The notes: a model not told the origin generated them from the sequence alone. Positions 47,159 to 57,718 are shown, numbered from the stretch's first letter. The stretch is DNA of 64,000 nt from Rikenellaceae bacterium (GCA_015059925.1 SUZL01000009.1:1-64000); one strand, 5' to 3'. Made by a program: numbers and translations.

Positions 47159-50100
47159 ATGTCAATCAAAGATAATAAGCAACAACGCGGTTACAGCCAC
47201 ATTTCGATCGGTCTGGCCTCTCCCGAGGAGATTCTGGCTCAGTCGAGCGGCGAGGTGCTGAAGCCCGAGACGATCAACTATCGTACCTACAAGCCCGAGC
47301 GCGACGGTCTGTTCTGCGAGCGCATCTTCGGTCCTGTGAAGGACTACGAGTGCCATTGCGGTAAGTACAAGCGTATCCGTTACAAGGGTATCGTCTGCGA
47401 CCGTTGCGGTGTGGAGGTAACAGAGAAGAAGGTTCGCCGCGAGCGTATGGGCCACATCTCACTCGTTGTGCCCGTCGTTCACATCTGGTACTTCCGTTCG
47501 CTCCCCTCAAAGATCGGTTACCTGCTGGGTATCCCGACCAAGAAGCTGGAGTCGATTATCTACTATGAGCGTTACGTGGTTCTCAACGCCGGTGCTGCTG
47601 CCGAGCAGGGCATCGAGCGTCTGCAGACCTTGGCCGAGAAGGAGTATCTGGACGTGCTGGCAGCACTGCCCGCAGGCAATCAGGCTCTCTCGGACGACGA
47701 TCCCAATAAGTTCGTTGCCAAGATGGGTGGCGAGGCTATCTATGAGCTGTTGCAGAAGGTCGATCTCGACTCTATGTCATACGCTCTGCGCGACAGAGCT
47801 TCGAAGGAGACTTCGCAGCAGCGTAAGAGCGAGGCTCTGAAGCAGTTGAACGTCATCGAGTCGTTCCGCGCATCGGGTGGTCAGAACAAGCCCGAGTGGA
47901 TGGTTCTGAACGTGATTCCCGTCATTCCTCCCGAGCTTCGTCCTCTGGTGCCGCTGGATGGTGGCCGTTTCGCAACGTCGGACTTGAACGACCTCTACCG
48001 TCGTGTTATCATCCGTAACAACCGACTCAAGCGCCTTATCGAGATCAAGGCTCCCGAGGTGATCCTCCGTAACGAGAAGCGTATGTTGCAGGAGGCTGTC
48101 GATTCACTCTTCGACAACTCACGCAAGAGCAACGCCGTTAAGAACGAGAGCAACCGCCCGCTCAAGTCGTTGTCGGACTCGCTGAAGGGTAAGCAGGGCC
48201 GCTTCCGTCAGAACCTTCTGGGTAAGCGTGTCGATTACTCGGCTCGTTCGGTTATCGTCGTTGGTCCCGAGCTTAAGATGCACGAGATGGGTATTCCCAA
48301 AGATATGGCTGCCGAGCTTTACAAGCCTTTCGTTATCCGCAAGCTCATCGAGCGCGGTATCGTTAAGACCGTTAAGTCGGCAAAGAAGATCATCGATCGC
48401 AAGGATCCCGTTATCTGGGGTATTCTCGAGAACGTGATCAAGGGCCACCCCGTACTTATGAACCGTGCTCCGACCCTTCACCGATTGGGTATTCAGGCCT
48501 TCCAGCCTAAGCTGATCGAGGGTAAGGCAATGCAGCTCCACCCGTTGGCTTGTACGGCGTTCAACGCCGACTTCGACGGTGACCAGATGGCGGTGCACCT
48601 CCCGCTGGGTAATGCCGCAATTCTGGAGGCACAGCTGCTGATGCTCGGTTCGCACAACGTCCTCAATCCCGCTAACGGTGCGCCTATTACCGTGCCTTCG
48701 CAGGATATGGTACTCGGCCTTTACTACATCACCAAGCCCCGTCCGGGTGCTAAGGGTGAGGGACTGGTATTCTACGGTCCCGAGGAGGCTATCATCGCCT
48801 ACAACGAGAAGCGTGCCGACCTTCACGCAACGGTTAAGTGCGTGCTGCGCGACGTGGACGATCGTGGCGAGGAGTTCGAGGAGCTGAAGGAGACCACCAT
48901 CGGCCGTATCCTCTTCAATCAGGTTGTACCTGAGGAGGTTGGCTACATCAACACCGTGCTGACGAAGAAGTCATTGCGCGACATCATCGCCGTTGTGTTG
49001 AAGAAGGCAGGTGCCGACAAGGTTGCCAAGTTCTTGGACGACATCAAGAATATGGGTTACCGTATGGCATTCCAGGGTGGTCTGTCGTTTAACCTCGACG
49101 CTGTGGTTATCCCCTCATCGAAGCAGGATCTGGTTCAGGAGGGTTACGATAAGGCTGACGCTATTATGGAGGACTATAATATGGGTCTTATCACCAACAA
49201 CGAGCGTTACAACCAGATCATCGACGTCTGGACAAACATTAATAATAAGCTTACCAAGCAGGTAATCGACACTCTGGTCAAGGATCAGGACGGTTTCAAC
49301 CCCGTATATATGATGCTTGATTCAGGAGCGCGTGGTTCGAAGGAGCAGATTCGTCAGCTTTCTGGTATGCGAGGCCTTATGGCTAAGCCCCAGAAGTCTG
49401 GTGTCGAGGGTGGTCAGCAGGTTATCGAGAACCCGATTCTCTCGAACTTTAAGGAGGGCCTTTCGGTGCTTGAGTACTTTATCTCAACGCACGGTGCTCG
49501 TAAGGGTTTGGCGGATACCGCACTTAAGACTGCCGATGCAGGTTACCTGACACGTCGTTTGGTCGATGTAGCACAGGATGTTATCATCAACGAGGACGAC
49601 TGCGGTACGTTGCGTGGTCTGACGGCTACGGCCATCAAGCGTAACGATGACGTGGTGCAGACTCTCTACGATCGCATCTTGGGCCGCACGGCGCTGAACG
49701 ATATTATTCACCCCATCACGGGCGATGTGATCTGCCGCGCAGGCGAGGAGATCACCGAGGAGGTAGCCAAGGCTATCGACGAGTCGCCGCTGGAGTCGGT
49801 AGAGATCCGTTCGGTACTCACTTGCGAGGCGCGTCACGGCGTGTGTGCAAAGTGCTACGGACGTAATCTTGCTACGGCTCGTATGGTGCAGAAGGGTGAG
49901 GTTGTGGGCGTTATCGCCGCACAGTCTATCGGTGAGCCGGGTACCCAGCTGACACTGCGTACGTTCCACGTCGGTGGTGTTGCGGGTGGCTCTACGGTTG
50001 AGACCAACGTAGTATCTAAATATGAGGGTCGTCTGGAGATCGACGAGTTGCGTACGATCAAGGGCAAGAACGCCGCAGGCGAGCCCATCGACATCGTCAT

Positions 50101-51415
50101 CTCACGTCAGTCGGAGATACGCATCGTAGATCCCAAGACCGAGATCGTACTCTACTCCCACGCATTGCCTTACGCCGCAACGCTCTTTATGGCCGACGGC
50201 GCAATGGTTAAGAAGGGTGATTTGATCTGCGAGTGGGATCCCTACAACGCAGTTATCATCGCCGAGACCGACGGTAAGATCGCTTACGAGAGCATCATCG
50301 AGGGTGTAACCTATCGTGATGAGCGCGACGAGCAGACCGGTCTGTCGGAGAAGGTTGTTATCGAGTCGAAGGATCGTACCAAGAACCCCGTTATCCACAT
50401 CGTGAATAAGGAGGGTGAGGACGTTAAGGCATACAACTTGCCCGTTACGGCACACATTATGGTTAAGGACAACGCCAAGATCAAGGCCGGCGACATCCTG
50501 ATCAAGATCCCTCGTGCCGTAGGTAAGGGCGGTGGCGATATCACCGGAGGTCTGCCGCGTGTTACCGAGCTCTTCGAGGCTCGTAACCCGTCTAATCCCG
50601 CTATCGTATCGGAGATCGACGGTGAGGTAACGTTCGGTAAGATCAAGCGTGGTAACCGCGAGGTTGTCATCACTTCGAAGCAGGGCGACGTTATGAAGTA
50701 TCTCGTGCCTCTGTCGCGCCAGATCGTGGTGCAGGAGAACGACTACGTTAAGGCAGGTATGCCTCTGTCGGATGGTGCCATCACGCCGAGCGACATCCTG
50801 CGCATCCTCGGACCTACGAAGGTACAGGAGTACATCGTGAACGAGGTTCAGGAGGTGTACCGTATGCAGGGTGTGAAGATCAACGACAAGCACTTCGAGG
50901 TTATCGTACGCCAGATGATGAGCAAGGTTAAGATCGAGGATCCGGGTGATTCACGCTTCTTCGAGGATCAGATCGTCGATAAGTGGGAGTTTATGGATGT
51001 GAACGACGAGCTCTACGACAAGGTTGTTGTCGAGGATGCCGGCGACTCACAGAACGTACAGCCCGGCCAGATCATCTCGCTGCGTAAGCTGCGCGACGAG
51101 AACTCATCGCTCAAGCGTCGTGATCTGAAGCCTGTCAAGGTTCGAGACATCGTTCCCGCCACCTCTAATCAGGTACTTCAGGGTATTACGCGTGCCGCGC
51201 TGCAGACTTCGAGCTTCATCTCGGCTGCATCGTTCCAGGAGACCACCAAGGTACTCAACGAGGCTGCAATTCAGGGTAAGGTCGATCCGTTGGCTAACCT
51301 GAAGGAGAACGTAATCTGCGGACACCTGATCCCCGGTGGTACAGGTCTGCGCGACTACGACAACCTGATCGTTGGTCTTAAGGCCGACGTTGAGGGCCTC
51401 GCACAAGCTGAGTAA
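47159..51415 (+). CDS. rpoC: RNA polymerase subunit beta prime
   Basis: A 1418-residue core polymerase subunit. The N-terminal zinc site ([20 protein letters not shown]), the catalytic magnesium motif [12 protein letters not shown], the trigger loop region and the second zinc cluster ([17 protein letters not shown]) are all present. It carries the long Bacteroidota-type insert typical of this size class and ends the operon at a terminator. Confidence 0.99.
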   Translation: MSIKDNKQQRGYSHISIGLASPEEILAQSSGEVLKPETINYRTYKPERDGLFCERIFGPVKDYECHCGKYKRIRYKGIVCDRCGVEVTEKKVRRERMGHISLVVPVVHIWYFRSLPSKIGYLLGIPTKKLESIIYYERYVVLNAGAAAEQGIERLQTLAEKEYLDVLAALPAGNQALSDDDPNKFVAKMGGEAIYELLQKVDLDSMSYALRDRASKETSQQRKSEALKQLNVIESFRASGGQNKPEWMVLNVIPVIPPELRPLVPLDGGRFATSDLNDLYRRVIIRNNRLKRLIEIKAPEVILRNEKRMLQEAVDSLFDNSRKSNAVKNESNRPLKSLSDSLKGKQGRFRQNLLGKRVDYSARSVIVVGPELKMHEMGIPKDMAAELYKPFVIRKLIERGIVKTVKSAKKIIDRKDPVIWGILENVIKGHPVLMNRAPTLHRLGIQAFQPKLIEGKAMQLHPLACTAFNADFDGDQMAVHLPLGNAAILEAQLLMLGSHNVLNPANGAPITVPSQDMVLGLYYITKPRPGAKGEGLVFYGPEEAIIAYNEKRADLHATVKCVLRDVDDRGEEFEELKETTIGRILFNQVVPEEVGYINTVLTKKSLRDIIAVVLKKAGADKVAKFLDDIKNMGYRMAFQGGLSFNLDAVVIPSSKQDLVQEGYDKADAIMEDYNMGLITNNERYNQIIDVWTNINNKLTKQVIDTLVKDQDGFNPVYMMLDSGARGSKEQIRQLSGMRGLMAKPQKSGVEGGQQVIENPILSNFKEGLSVLEYFISTHGARKGLADTALKTADAGYLTRRLVDVAQDVIINEDDCGTLRGLTATAIKRNDDVVQTLYDRILGRTALNDIIHPITGDVICRAGEEITEEVAKAIDESPLESVEIRSVLTCEARHGVCAKCYGRNLATARMVQKGEVVGVIAAQSIGEPGTQLTLRTFHVGGVAGGSTVETNVVSKYEGRLEIDELRTIKGKNAAGEPIDIVISRQSEIRIVDPKTEIVLYSHALPYAATLFMADGAMVKKGDLICEWDPYNAVIIAETDGKIAYESIIEGVTYRDERDEQTGLSEKVVIESKDRTKNPVIHIVNKEGEDVKAYNLPVTAHIMVKDNAKIKAGDILIKIPRAVGKGGGDITGGLPRVTELFEARNPSNPAIVSEIDGEVTFGKIKRGNREVVITSKQGDVMKYLVPLSRQIVVQENDYVKAGMPLSDGAITPSDILRILGPTKVQEYIVNEVQEVYRMQGVKINDKHFEVIVRQMMSKVKIEDPGDSRFFEDQIVDKWEFMDVNDELYDKVVVEDAGDSQNVQPGQIISLRKLRDENSSLKRRDLKPVKVRDIVPATSNQVLQGITRAALQTSSFISAASFQETTKVLNEAAIQGKVDPLANLKENVICGHLIPGGTGLRDYDNLIVGLKADVEGLAQAE

Positions 51416-51434
51416 ATAGAAGATACTCTATAAT

Positions 51435-51470
51435 GAAAAACCGCTATCCCGCGTGGGTGGCGGTTTTTTT
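51435..51470 (+). terminator. terminator of the rpoBC operon
   Basis: AAAAACCGC pairs with GCGGTTTTT around a loop that itself contains CCCGCGTGGG, followed by T residues. Confidence 0.85.
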
Positions 51471-51492
51471 GTTATGATTAAAAGTATTTTAT

Positions 51493-51500
51493 TATATTTG
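51493..51500 (+). promoter_or_regulatory. promoter -7 box of the alpha/beta hydrolase gene
   Basis: TATATTTG, 18 bases before the ATG at 51518, implying a very short leader. Confidence 0.6.
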
Positions 51501-51517
51501 TAAAAATAGACATTGAT

Positions 51518-52474
51518 ATGTGGCGCATATTGTTGAAAATCGTTGTGGCACTTTTAGCCATATTGCTCGTTTTCGCCCTTTTTGTTGTTGCGAAAGCGTG
51601 GTGGAGTAATCGACAACCGCTCGTAGCAGAGGACTATTATCTGGCAACTGTCAGTGGAGGTGAACTTGAGAGGCGATATACTGAACGAGGCGAGTACGAA
51701 ATATCGAAATTAGCATTCGACGTAGCGGATGATACTATGAGGAGTATCTATGTATGGATGCCACAGAATGTGGCACCCTCGCCGCGTCCGATAATTATCA
51801 TCGTAAATGGCAGTAATGCAATTGCTTCGCGTTGTGAGCCCTTCTTTGAGCGCCTTGCATCGTGGGGATTTGTGGTAGTCGGCAATGACGATCCTATGGC
51901 AGGTCGTGGAGACTCCACCTCCCGAACGTTAGATTTTCTGCTTGCTGCAGCCGAGGATGCCGAGCATTCCCTCTATGGCCTGATTGATACATCTAAGATA
52001 GGCATTGCAGGTTATTCGCAGGGTGGCGCGGGTGCATTGCGTGCTGCTACGGAGTTTGCTAACAGTTCCCGCTATACAACGCTCTTTACCTGTAGTGCTG
52101 CCAGCCAACTCCTCTCACAGAATCTCGGTTGGGCCTACGATCCCGCAAAGGTACAAATCCCTTATTTTATGGTCGCTGGCACAGGTGTGAGCGATGCGGG
52201 CGATGGTAAGCCGGACGGCTGGGTAGGTGTAGCACCCCTTACTTCGCTTGAGGAGAATTATGCAGTTGTGCCCGAAGGCGTTGAGCGCGTGATGGCTCGC
52301 CGTGTTGATGCCGAGCACGAGGATATGATGGCTTGTTCGGATGCTTATTTGACTGCTTGGATGTTGTATCGCTTGTGTGGCGATGAGCAGGCTGCGCAGG
52401 CTTTTGTTGGCGATACTGCCGAGATTCGTCATAACGAGTTATGGCAGGATGTAAAATCGAATATGTGGGAATAA
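51518..52474 (+). CDS. membrane-anchored alpha/beta hydrolase (chlorophyllase/PET-hydrolase-like)
   Basis: A 318-residue hydrolase with one N-terminal hydrophobic helix (about 5-27) that anchors or exports it. The nucleophile elbow is GYSQGG, as in dienelactone-hydrolase and chlorophyllase-like esterases; PIIIIVNGSNAIASRCEPFFERLASWGFVVV is the strand-oxyanion region, and the His in DAEHEDMM is a candidate triad member. Single gene after the rpoBC terminator. The substrate is unknown; an ester is likely. Confidence 0.8.
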   Translation: MWRILLKIVVALLAILLVFALFVVAKAWWSNRQPLVAEDYYLATVSGGELERRYTERGEYEISKLAFDVADDTMRSIYVWMPQNVAPSPRPIIIIVNGSNAIASRCEPFFERLASWGFVVVGNDDPMAGRGDSTSRTLDFLLAAAEDAEHSLYGLIDTSKIGIAGYSQGGAGALRAATEFANSSRYTTLFTCSAASQLLSQNLGWAYDPAKVQIPYFMVAGTGVSDAGDGKPDGWVGVAPLTSLEENYAVVPEGVERVMARRVDAEHEDMMACSDAYLTAWMLYRLCGDEQAAQAFVGDTAEIRHNELWQDVKSNMWE

Positions 52475-52531
52475 AAACACCCGCCGAGCAAATTAATTGT
52501 AGTTTTACCCTACGATTTTTGAATAATTACT

Positions 52532-52539
52532 TATCTTTG
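52532..52539 (+). promoter_or_regulatory. promoter -7 box of tRNA-Arg and argF
   Basis: TATCTTTG, 29 bases before tRNA-Arg; TTTTTG lies about 11-17 bases upstream. The tRNA and the transcarbamylase gene 20 bases further on are probably read from it together. Confidence 0.6.
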
Positions 52540-52568
52540 TAGTCGGTGTGTCCGAAAAGACCTCTTTT

Positions 52569-52640
52569 GGCTCTATAGTTCAAGGGATAGAACAAAGGTT
52601 TCCTAAACCTTAGATTCGCGTTCGAGTCGCGGTGGAGCTA
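52569..52640 (+). tRNA. tRNA-Arg(CCT)
   Basis: Acceptor GGCTCTA/TGGAGCT with two wobble pairs, anticodon stem AAGGT/ACCTT with loop TTCCTAA (anticodon CCT), T arm TCGCG/CGCGG. It ends 20 bases before the argF-type start codon. Confidence 0.92.
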
Positions 52641-52660
52641 CAAGTTTTGTTGATGCGATT

Positions 52661-53626
52661 ATGAGAGTATTTAGAAGTGTAAAAGACCTCGGTCCGCTGG
52701 ACGTAGCCCTGAAGGAGGCTATGGAGATCAAGGCCGATCGTTATAAATATCAGGAGCTTGGCCGCAATAAGACCGCGCTGCTGATTTTCTTTAATAATAG
52801 CCTGCGTACGCGCCTCTCGACGCAGAAGGCGGCGATGAATCTGGGTATGAACGTCATCGTGCTGGATGTCAATCAGGGTGCGTGGAAGCTCGAAACGGAG
52901 CGAGGCGTTGTGATGGATGGCGACAAAAGCGAGCATCTGCTGGAGGCCATTCCCGTTATGGCGAGCTACTGCGACGTGATCGGTGTTCGTTCGTTTGCCC
53001 GCTTTGAGAGCCGCGAGGACGACTACAACGAGAAGATTCTGGAGCAGTTTATCCAGTATTCGGGCAAGCCCGTCTTCTTTATGGAGAGCGCGACGGTGCA
53101 TCCCTTGCAGTCGTTTGCCGACCTGATTACCATCGAGGAGTATAAGGAGCGCCAGCACCCGAAGGTTGTGCTGACGTGGGCTCCCCACCCGAAGGCTCTG
53201 CCGCAGGCGGTGCCCAACTCGTTTGCCGAGTGGATGAATGCGGCCGATGTCGATTTCGTGGTTACTCACCCCGAGGGCTATGAGCTTGATCCGCAGTTTG
53301 TTGGCGACGCTCGCGTGGAGTACGACCAGATGAAGGCCTTCGAGGGAGCCGATTTCATCTACGCCAAGAATTGGAGCTGCCCGGGCGTTACACGCCCCGA
53401 GGATTACGGCAAGGTGCTGTCGAAGGATATGAGCTGGACGGTGAGCGACAGGCAGATGGCCGTAACGAACAACGCCCACTTTATGCACTGCCTGCCCGTG
53501 CGCCGCAATATGATCGTAACGGACGATGTGATCGAGTCGCCGCGCTCGCTTGTCATCCCCGAGGCCGCCAATCGCGAGATCTCGGCAACGGTGGTGCTCA
53601 AACGAATGTTGGAAGCATTGAAATAG
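52661..53626 (+). CDS. argF': N-succinyl/N-acetylornithine carbamoyltransferase
   Basis: A 321-residue transcarbamylase of the arginine pathway that works on acylated ornithine, as in Bacteroides and Xanthomonas. The carbamoyl-phosphate loop is FFNNSLRTRLST (instead of STRT), with later HPLQSFADL and HCLPVRRN. Residue 90, which decides acetyl- versus succinylornithine use in characterised members, is Ser here (GDKSEHLLEA). Read with tRNA-Arg upstream; terminator shared with the convergent gene. Confidence 0.93.
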   Translation: MRVFRSVKDLGPLDVALKEAMEIKADRYKYQELGRNKTALLIFFNNSLRTRLSTQKAAMNLGMNVIVLDVNQGAWKLETERGVVMDGDKSEHLLEAIPVMASYCDVIGVRSFARFESREDDYNEKILEQFIQYSGKPVFFMESATVHPLQSFADLITIEEYKERQHPKVVLTWAPHPKALPQAVPNSFAEWMNAADVDFVVTHPEGYELDPQFVGDARVEYDQMKAFEGADFIYAKNWSCPGVTRPEDYGKVLSKDMSWTVSDRQMAVTNNAHFMHCLPVRRNMIVTDDVIESPRSLVIPEAANREISATVVLKRMLEALK

Positions 53627-53631
53627 AAACA

Positions 53632-53661
53632 AAAAAACCTGCCCTGAAGGCAGGTTTTTTT
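53632..53661. terminator. bidirectional terminator between argF' and the PurF-like gene
   Basis: AAAAAAACCTGCC pairs with GGCAGGTTTTTTT around a five-base loop, serving both genes. Confidence 0.9.
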
Positions 53662-53676
53662 GTTTTATCATCTCGG

Positions 53677-55098
53677 CTACTCGTCGTAGCTCGAATTATC
53701 CCAGCAGTGCGTGCAGAGCTCCTCTTTCTTCAATCCGATGGCCTCCACCAGATCGTCCAGACGCTGGAACTTGAGCGAGGTGAGCTGCAGGTGGCGACAC
53801 ATCACATCGACCATCTCCTTGTGCTTGGCCGAGTCGGGGTTGGCGTACTCCTCGAATACGGAGTCGGGGATGTTGTCCGTGCCCTCCATATCGCGGATGA
53901 TGCGGCGTGCGTACAGATCGTAGGTGCTGCGCGAGGTCGAGAAATTCAGGAAGCGGCAGGGGAAGATCAGCGGCGGGCAGGCGATACGCATATGAATCTC
54001 CTTAACGCCCTCGTCCAGCAGCTTCACGACATTGTCCTTGAGCTGCGTTCCGCGCACGATGCTGTCGTCCATAAATACGATCTTCTGATTGTTGGTGAAC
54101 TTGCTGTTGGGCAGCAACTTCATCTTCGCCACCAGATCGCGCATCTTCTGATTCTGCGGCATAAAGCTGCGCGGCCACGTCGGCGTGTACTTCACAAAGG
54201 GGCGCTTGTAGGGAATACCCTTCTCGTTCGAGTAGCCGATGGCGTGGCCGACACCCGAGTCGGGAATACCCGCCGCGAAGTCGGGATCGATGTCGTTATC
54301 GCGGCGTGCCATAGCAGCACCACAGCGGTAGCGGCAATCCTCGACGTTGATACCCTCGTACCAAGCCGATGGGTAGCCATAATATACCCACAGGAACGAG
54401 CACACCTGCTTGCGGTTGCCCGGAGGCGTGATCTGACGCACTCCGTCGGCCGTGATCTGCACAACCTCACCCGGGCCCAGATCGCGTACCAGATCGTAAC
54501 CTAAATTATCGAATGACGAGCTCTCGCTCGCGCATACATATCCCTTGTCGTTCTTGCCGATGGTGATGGGCGTACGACCGAAACGGTCGCGCGCGGCATA
54601 GATGGCGTGGTCGGTCAGAATCAGCATCGAACACGAGCCCTTGATCTTGCGCTGCACGATGTCGATGCCGTCCTTGATCGATTTACCCAATCCGATCAGG
54701 ATTGCCACCAACTCCGTAGCGTTGATCTTCGACTCGGATAGCTCGGCAAAGTGGTGGCGCTCCTCCAGCAGCTCGGCCGTAAGCTCCTCCAGATTGTCGA
54801 TGCGGGCCACCGTAACTACGGCGTAACGTCCGACGTGTGAGGTGATTGTGATGGGCTGCGACTCGCTGTCGGAGATTACTCCAACGCCCATATTCGAATT
54901 CTCGAAACGGGGTAACTCGCCCTCGAACTTGTTGCGGAAATAGCCGTCCTCCAACGAGTGGATCGAACGTACGAACTTACCATCCTTAACAAAAGCCATA
55001 CCCGCACGCTTCGTACCCAAGTGCGAGTGGTAGTCGGTGCCATAGAAGACCTCATTGACACATTCGTTGCGCGACACGCAACCGAAAAAGCCTGACAT
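53677..55098 (-). CDS. PurF-like amidophosphoribosyltransferase paralogue with degenerate glutaminase
   Basis: A 473-residue PurF homologue. The phosphoribosyltransferase part is intact: VFMDDSIVRGTQ is the PRPP loop, and four cysteines placed like the iron-sulfur ligands of B. subtilis PurF are seen (KQVCSFLWVYY, FPCRF, LCTHCWD). The glutaminase part is not: the N-terminus reads MSGFFG where PurF has the nucleophile as MCGIVG, and the HNGN and RYPT motifs are replaced (VARIDN and ISDS). It may use free ammonia, receive it from a partner, or do a different PRPP reaction. Bacteroidota appear to keep this as a second copy beside normal PurF; that is from memory and not testable here. Confidence 0.85.
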   Translation of the reverse strand: MSGFFGCVSRNECVNEVFYGTDYHSHLGTKRAGMAFVKDGKFVRSIHSLEDGYFRNKFEGELPRFENSNMGVGVISDSESQPITITSHVGRYAVVTVARIDNLEELTAELLEERHHFAELSESKINATELVAILIGLGKSIKDGIDIVQRKIKGSCSMLILTDHAIYAARDRFGRTPITIGKNDKGYVCASESSSFDNLGYDLVRDLGPGEVVQITADGVRQITPPGNRKQVCSFLWVYYGYPSAWYEGINVEDCRYRCGAAMARRDNDIDPDFAAGIPDSGVGHAIGYSNEKGIPYKRPFVKYTPTWPRSFMPQNQKMRDLVAKMKLLPNSKFTNNQKIVFMDDSIVRGTQLKDNVVKLLDEGVKEIHMRIACPPLIFPCRFLNFSTSRSTYDLYARRIIRDMEGTDNIPDSVFEEYANPDSAKHKEMVDVMCRHLQLTSLKFQRLDDLVEAIGLKKEELCTHCWDNSSYDE

Positions 55099-55171
55099 AT
55101 AAAGTTGTTTTTAGTGGTGAAACAACCGCCCGAGCCACAAAGCATAGTGCGAGAGGCTCGGTACGCGAGCG

Positions 55172-55179
55172 CAAATATA
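55172..55179 (-). promoter_or_regulatory. promoter -7 box of the PurF-like gene
   Basis: On the minus strand TATATTTG, 73 bases before the start codon. The divergent esterase promoter lies 45 bases away. Confidence 0.55.
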
Positions 55180-55223
55180 TAAAAAAAGTAGCGAAGCGCG
55201 AAGCGTATCTCGGACCAAATTAG

Positions 55224-55231
55224 TATATTTG
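55224..55231 (+). promoter_or_regulatory. promoter -7 box of the CE15-like gene
   Basis: TATATTTG, 28 bases before the ATG at 55260. Confidence 0.6.
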
Positions 55232-55259
55232 TACAGAGAATCACCAAAAACAATCTGAT

Positions 55260-56465
55260 ATGAAAAAATTTACGCTCTTCGCTCTTCTCGCGCTTTTGGG
55301 CTCATTGCAGTGCGTGGCGCAGCCTGCGGTAAATGTTAAAAAGTATGGCGCTGAGCCACTTCGCTTCTCCTCGGTCGAGGAGTGGGAGCAGGTGCATCGC
55401 CCCGTTATAATGAACTTCTTCGAGCGCGAGGTATATGGTCGTATGCCGCAAAAGCAGGTGCCGATGGAGTTTGACGTAATCTCCGAGAAGGCGGGCGCTC
55501 TGAGCGGCAAGGCCATCCGCAAGGAGGTGGCAATCCGTCTGGAGGGTATGTATGCCCCGATTTTGGTGCTGATGTATATCCCCGCCGATGCTAAGGGGCC
55601 TGTGCCGGCGTTCTTCGGTATGAACTTCAAGGGCAACCACCAGATCAATGCCGATCCCGAGATCACCATCTCGGTCAATGCCCCGAAGAAGGAGGAACTG
55701 GGCAGCGATCCCGAGCGCGGTGCTGCTTCGAGCCGCTGGCCGCTGGAGATGTTGATGGATAATGGCTACGCGCTGGTTACGATCTATCGTGGCGATGTCG
55801 ATCCCGACTTCGACGATGGCTTCCGCAACGGCATCCACCCGCTCTTCCACGGCGAGGGTACTCCCGCAGCCGACGAGTGGGGCACCATTGGCGCGTGGGC
55901 GTGGGGCCTTAGCCGCGTGATGGATTATCTGGAGACTGACAGCAAGATCGATAGCAAGAAGGTCGCCGTTATCGGCCACTCGCGTCTGGGCAAGACCTCG
56001 CTCTGGGCAGGCGCTGCCGATCCCCGCTTTGCAATCGTTATCTCCAACGACTCGGGCTGTGGCGGTGCGGCACTCTCGATCCGCAAGCAGGGCGAGACCG
56101 TTGAGGCTATCAACAAATCGTTCCCCCACTGGTTCTGCGACAACTATAACAAATACCGCAACAACGAGGAGGCTCTCTTCGTTGATCAGCAGGGACTTAT
56201 CGCACTTGTCGCACCACGTCCCATCTATGTTGCCAGCGCCGTTGAGGATACTTGGGCCGACCCCGAGGGCGAGTATCTCTCGGCTGTTGCCGCTTCGCCC
56301 GTCTATGAGCTCTACGGCAAGAAGGGCCTCACGGGTCCGATGCCCGCAGTGGATAGCCCCAAGGCCGAGGGCGATGTTGCCTACCATATCCGCAAGGGCG
56401 GCCACGACATCAATCTCTACGATTGGACACAATATGTCAAATTCGCCGACAAGTACTTCAAATAG
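55260..56465 (+). CDS. secreted CE15-type glucuronoyl esterase
   Basis: A 401-residue exported alpha/beta hydrolase (signal peptide cut near CVAQPA). The family nucleophile motif GHSRLGK is present, followed by SNDSGCGGAALS and a candidate His in KGGHDINLYDW, as in bacterial glucuronoyl methylesterases that split lignin-glucuronoxylan esters. The usual acidic residue after strand beta-7 may be replaced, as in many bacterial CE15 enzymes. Single gene converging on the sialidase-like gene. Confidence 0.85.
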   Translation: MKKFTLFALLALLGSLQCVAQPAVNVKKYGAEPLRFSSVEEWEQVHRPVIMNFFEREVYGRMPQKQVPMEFDVISEKAGALSGKAIRKEVAIRLEGMYAPILVLMYIPADAKGPVPAFFGMNFKGNHQINADPEITISVNAPKKEELGSDPERGAASSRWPLEMLMDNGYALVTIYRGDVDPDFDDGFRNGIHPLFHGEGTPAADEWGTIGAWAWGLSRVMDYLETDSKIDSKKVAVIGHSRLGKTSLWAGAADPRFAIVISNDSGCGGAALSIRKQGETVEAINKSFPHWFCDNYNKYRNNEEALFVDQQGLIALVAPRPIYVASAVEDTWADPEGEYLSAVAASPVYELYGKKGLTGPMPAVDSPKAEGDVAYHIRKGGHDINLYDWTQYVKFADKYFK

Positions 56466-56530
56466 TCCTTGTTATCCAATTTTTGAGCAGGAAGAAAATT
56501 CTGCATTCTGCATTTTGAATTTTGCATTAT

Positions 56531-56566
56531 AAAAAAAGGTGTTCGCCAGCCGAACACCTTTTTTAT
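56531..56566. terminator. bidirectional terminator between the CE15 and sialidase-like genes
   Basis: AAAAAGGTGTTCG pairs with CGAACACCTTTTT around a six-base loop, flanked by A and T runs for both directions. Confidence 0.88.
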
Positions 56567-56567
56567 T

Positions 56568-57599
56568 TTATTTGCCAAACACCTTTAGCGGAATCTTCGC
56601 CAGATGGATCGAAGCGTTGGTCGAGTCGTGCATCGAGTAGTAGCTCACCCACAGCTCGTCGCCTACGACCAGGAATCCCGGATAGCTCGTGTCGCCTCCC
56701 GAGGGCAGCACCAGCGTCTGCTCGAATCGGCCATCCTTATTACCCAAGAACAACGAAGTCTTTGCATTCGCGCCGAGCAACGTGCGACCTCCCGCCACGA
56801 TATGCTCGTCGTCGAGTACGATGAAGTCGGGGCCTCCGAGGAACGTGCCCATCTTCTTCCACTCCCAATTAGTATAAGGTGCCTCGCTCGCAGCCCATAC
56901 GCTCTCCTTGTCGCCCTGCTCGCGGCGAACGATAATCGCCATACGGCCGTCCTTAAGGAAGCGGATGGTAGCCTCGTTGGGGAAGTTGTCGATCTCGAAC
57001 GACTTGATATGCTTGTAGTTGATGCCGTCGGTGGTAGAGTAGAGGTAGAGCGGAGTCTGTCCCTGCTCGTTGCGGCCGTAGCTCACCGTGTAACCCACGC
57101 CATTGTGCCACGTTACGCGCCACAGCCAATCGCGCTCGGTGCGGTAGCGCTCGTCGATATTGACGGGCTGCGGAGTGGTGAAGTTGCGACCGTCTGATGA
57201 GAACATAACGTGCGGCTGACTGCCCACCAGCACCTTGTCGCGGTAGATCGAGCCGCCGATAATCACCATCAGTCGTCCGTCGGGCGTCGTCGAGAACTTC
57301 GGGTCGCGCAGGTCGTATCCTGCCTTGCCGATTGCGGGCAGCGCCTCCCACTTCTGGCCATCCTTCGAGTGCAGGATGCGAATCTTGCCCTCGGCGTTGC
57401 CGTTCTTGTCGAAGATGTGGGTCTCGCCCTCGCGGAAGGTGATGTAGTACTCGCCCTTGAACTTCTCGATCGAGGTGAATGCGTTGTGCATACCGTTGTC
57501 CCAAATCTTCTCTACGCTGAATGAGATCTCCTGCGCACGCACGCCGATAGTCGCAATGGCCGCAGCGAGGCAAATCATAATTATACGTTTGAGGTTCAT
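56568..57599 (-). CDS. secreted sialidase-fold (BNR repeat) protein
   Basis: A 343-residue exported six-bladed beta-propeller protein (signal peptide cut near GVRAQE). Repeated SxDGxxW-type Asp-box elements occur (HSKDGQKWEAL, FSSDGRNFTT, STTDGINYKH). The Arg in DLRDPKF and other arginines could bind an acid group, but the full sialidase triad cannot be assigned, so a neuraminidase or another exo-glycosidase of the fold are both possible. Confidence 0.75.
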   Translation of the reverse strand: MNLKRIIMICLAAAIATIGVRAQEISFSVEKIWDNGMHNAFTSIEKFKGEYYITFREGETHIFDKNGNAEGKIRILHSKDGQKWEALPAIGKAGYDLRDPKFSTTPDGRLMVIIGGSIYRDKVLVGSQPHVMFSSDGRNFTTPQPVNIDERYRTERDWLWRVTWHNGVGYTVSYGRNEQGQTPLYLYSTTDGINYKHIKSFEIDNFPNEATIRFLKDGRMAIIVRREQGDKESVWAASEAPYTNWEWKKMGTFLGGPDFIVLDDEHIVAGGRTLLGANAKTSLFLGNKDGRFEQTLVLPSGGDTSYPGFLVVGDELWVSYYSMHDSTNASIHLAKIPLKVFGK

Positions 57600-57646
57600 A
57601 GTTATAAATTTTAAGTTAAGATTGTAAGTTTGCTATAAATGTATTA

Positions 57647-57654
57647 CAAAGATA
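57647..57654 (-). promoter_or_regulatory. promoter -7 box of the sialidase-like gene
   Basis: On the minus strand TATCTTTG, 47 bases before the start codon. Confidence 0.6.
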
Positions 57655-57718
57655 CACTTTTTATCGTAAAAATAAGTAGAATACCGTATGTTCTTCGATA
57701 AATCGCAACGAAATTTTT

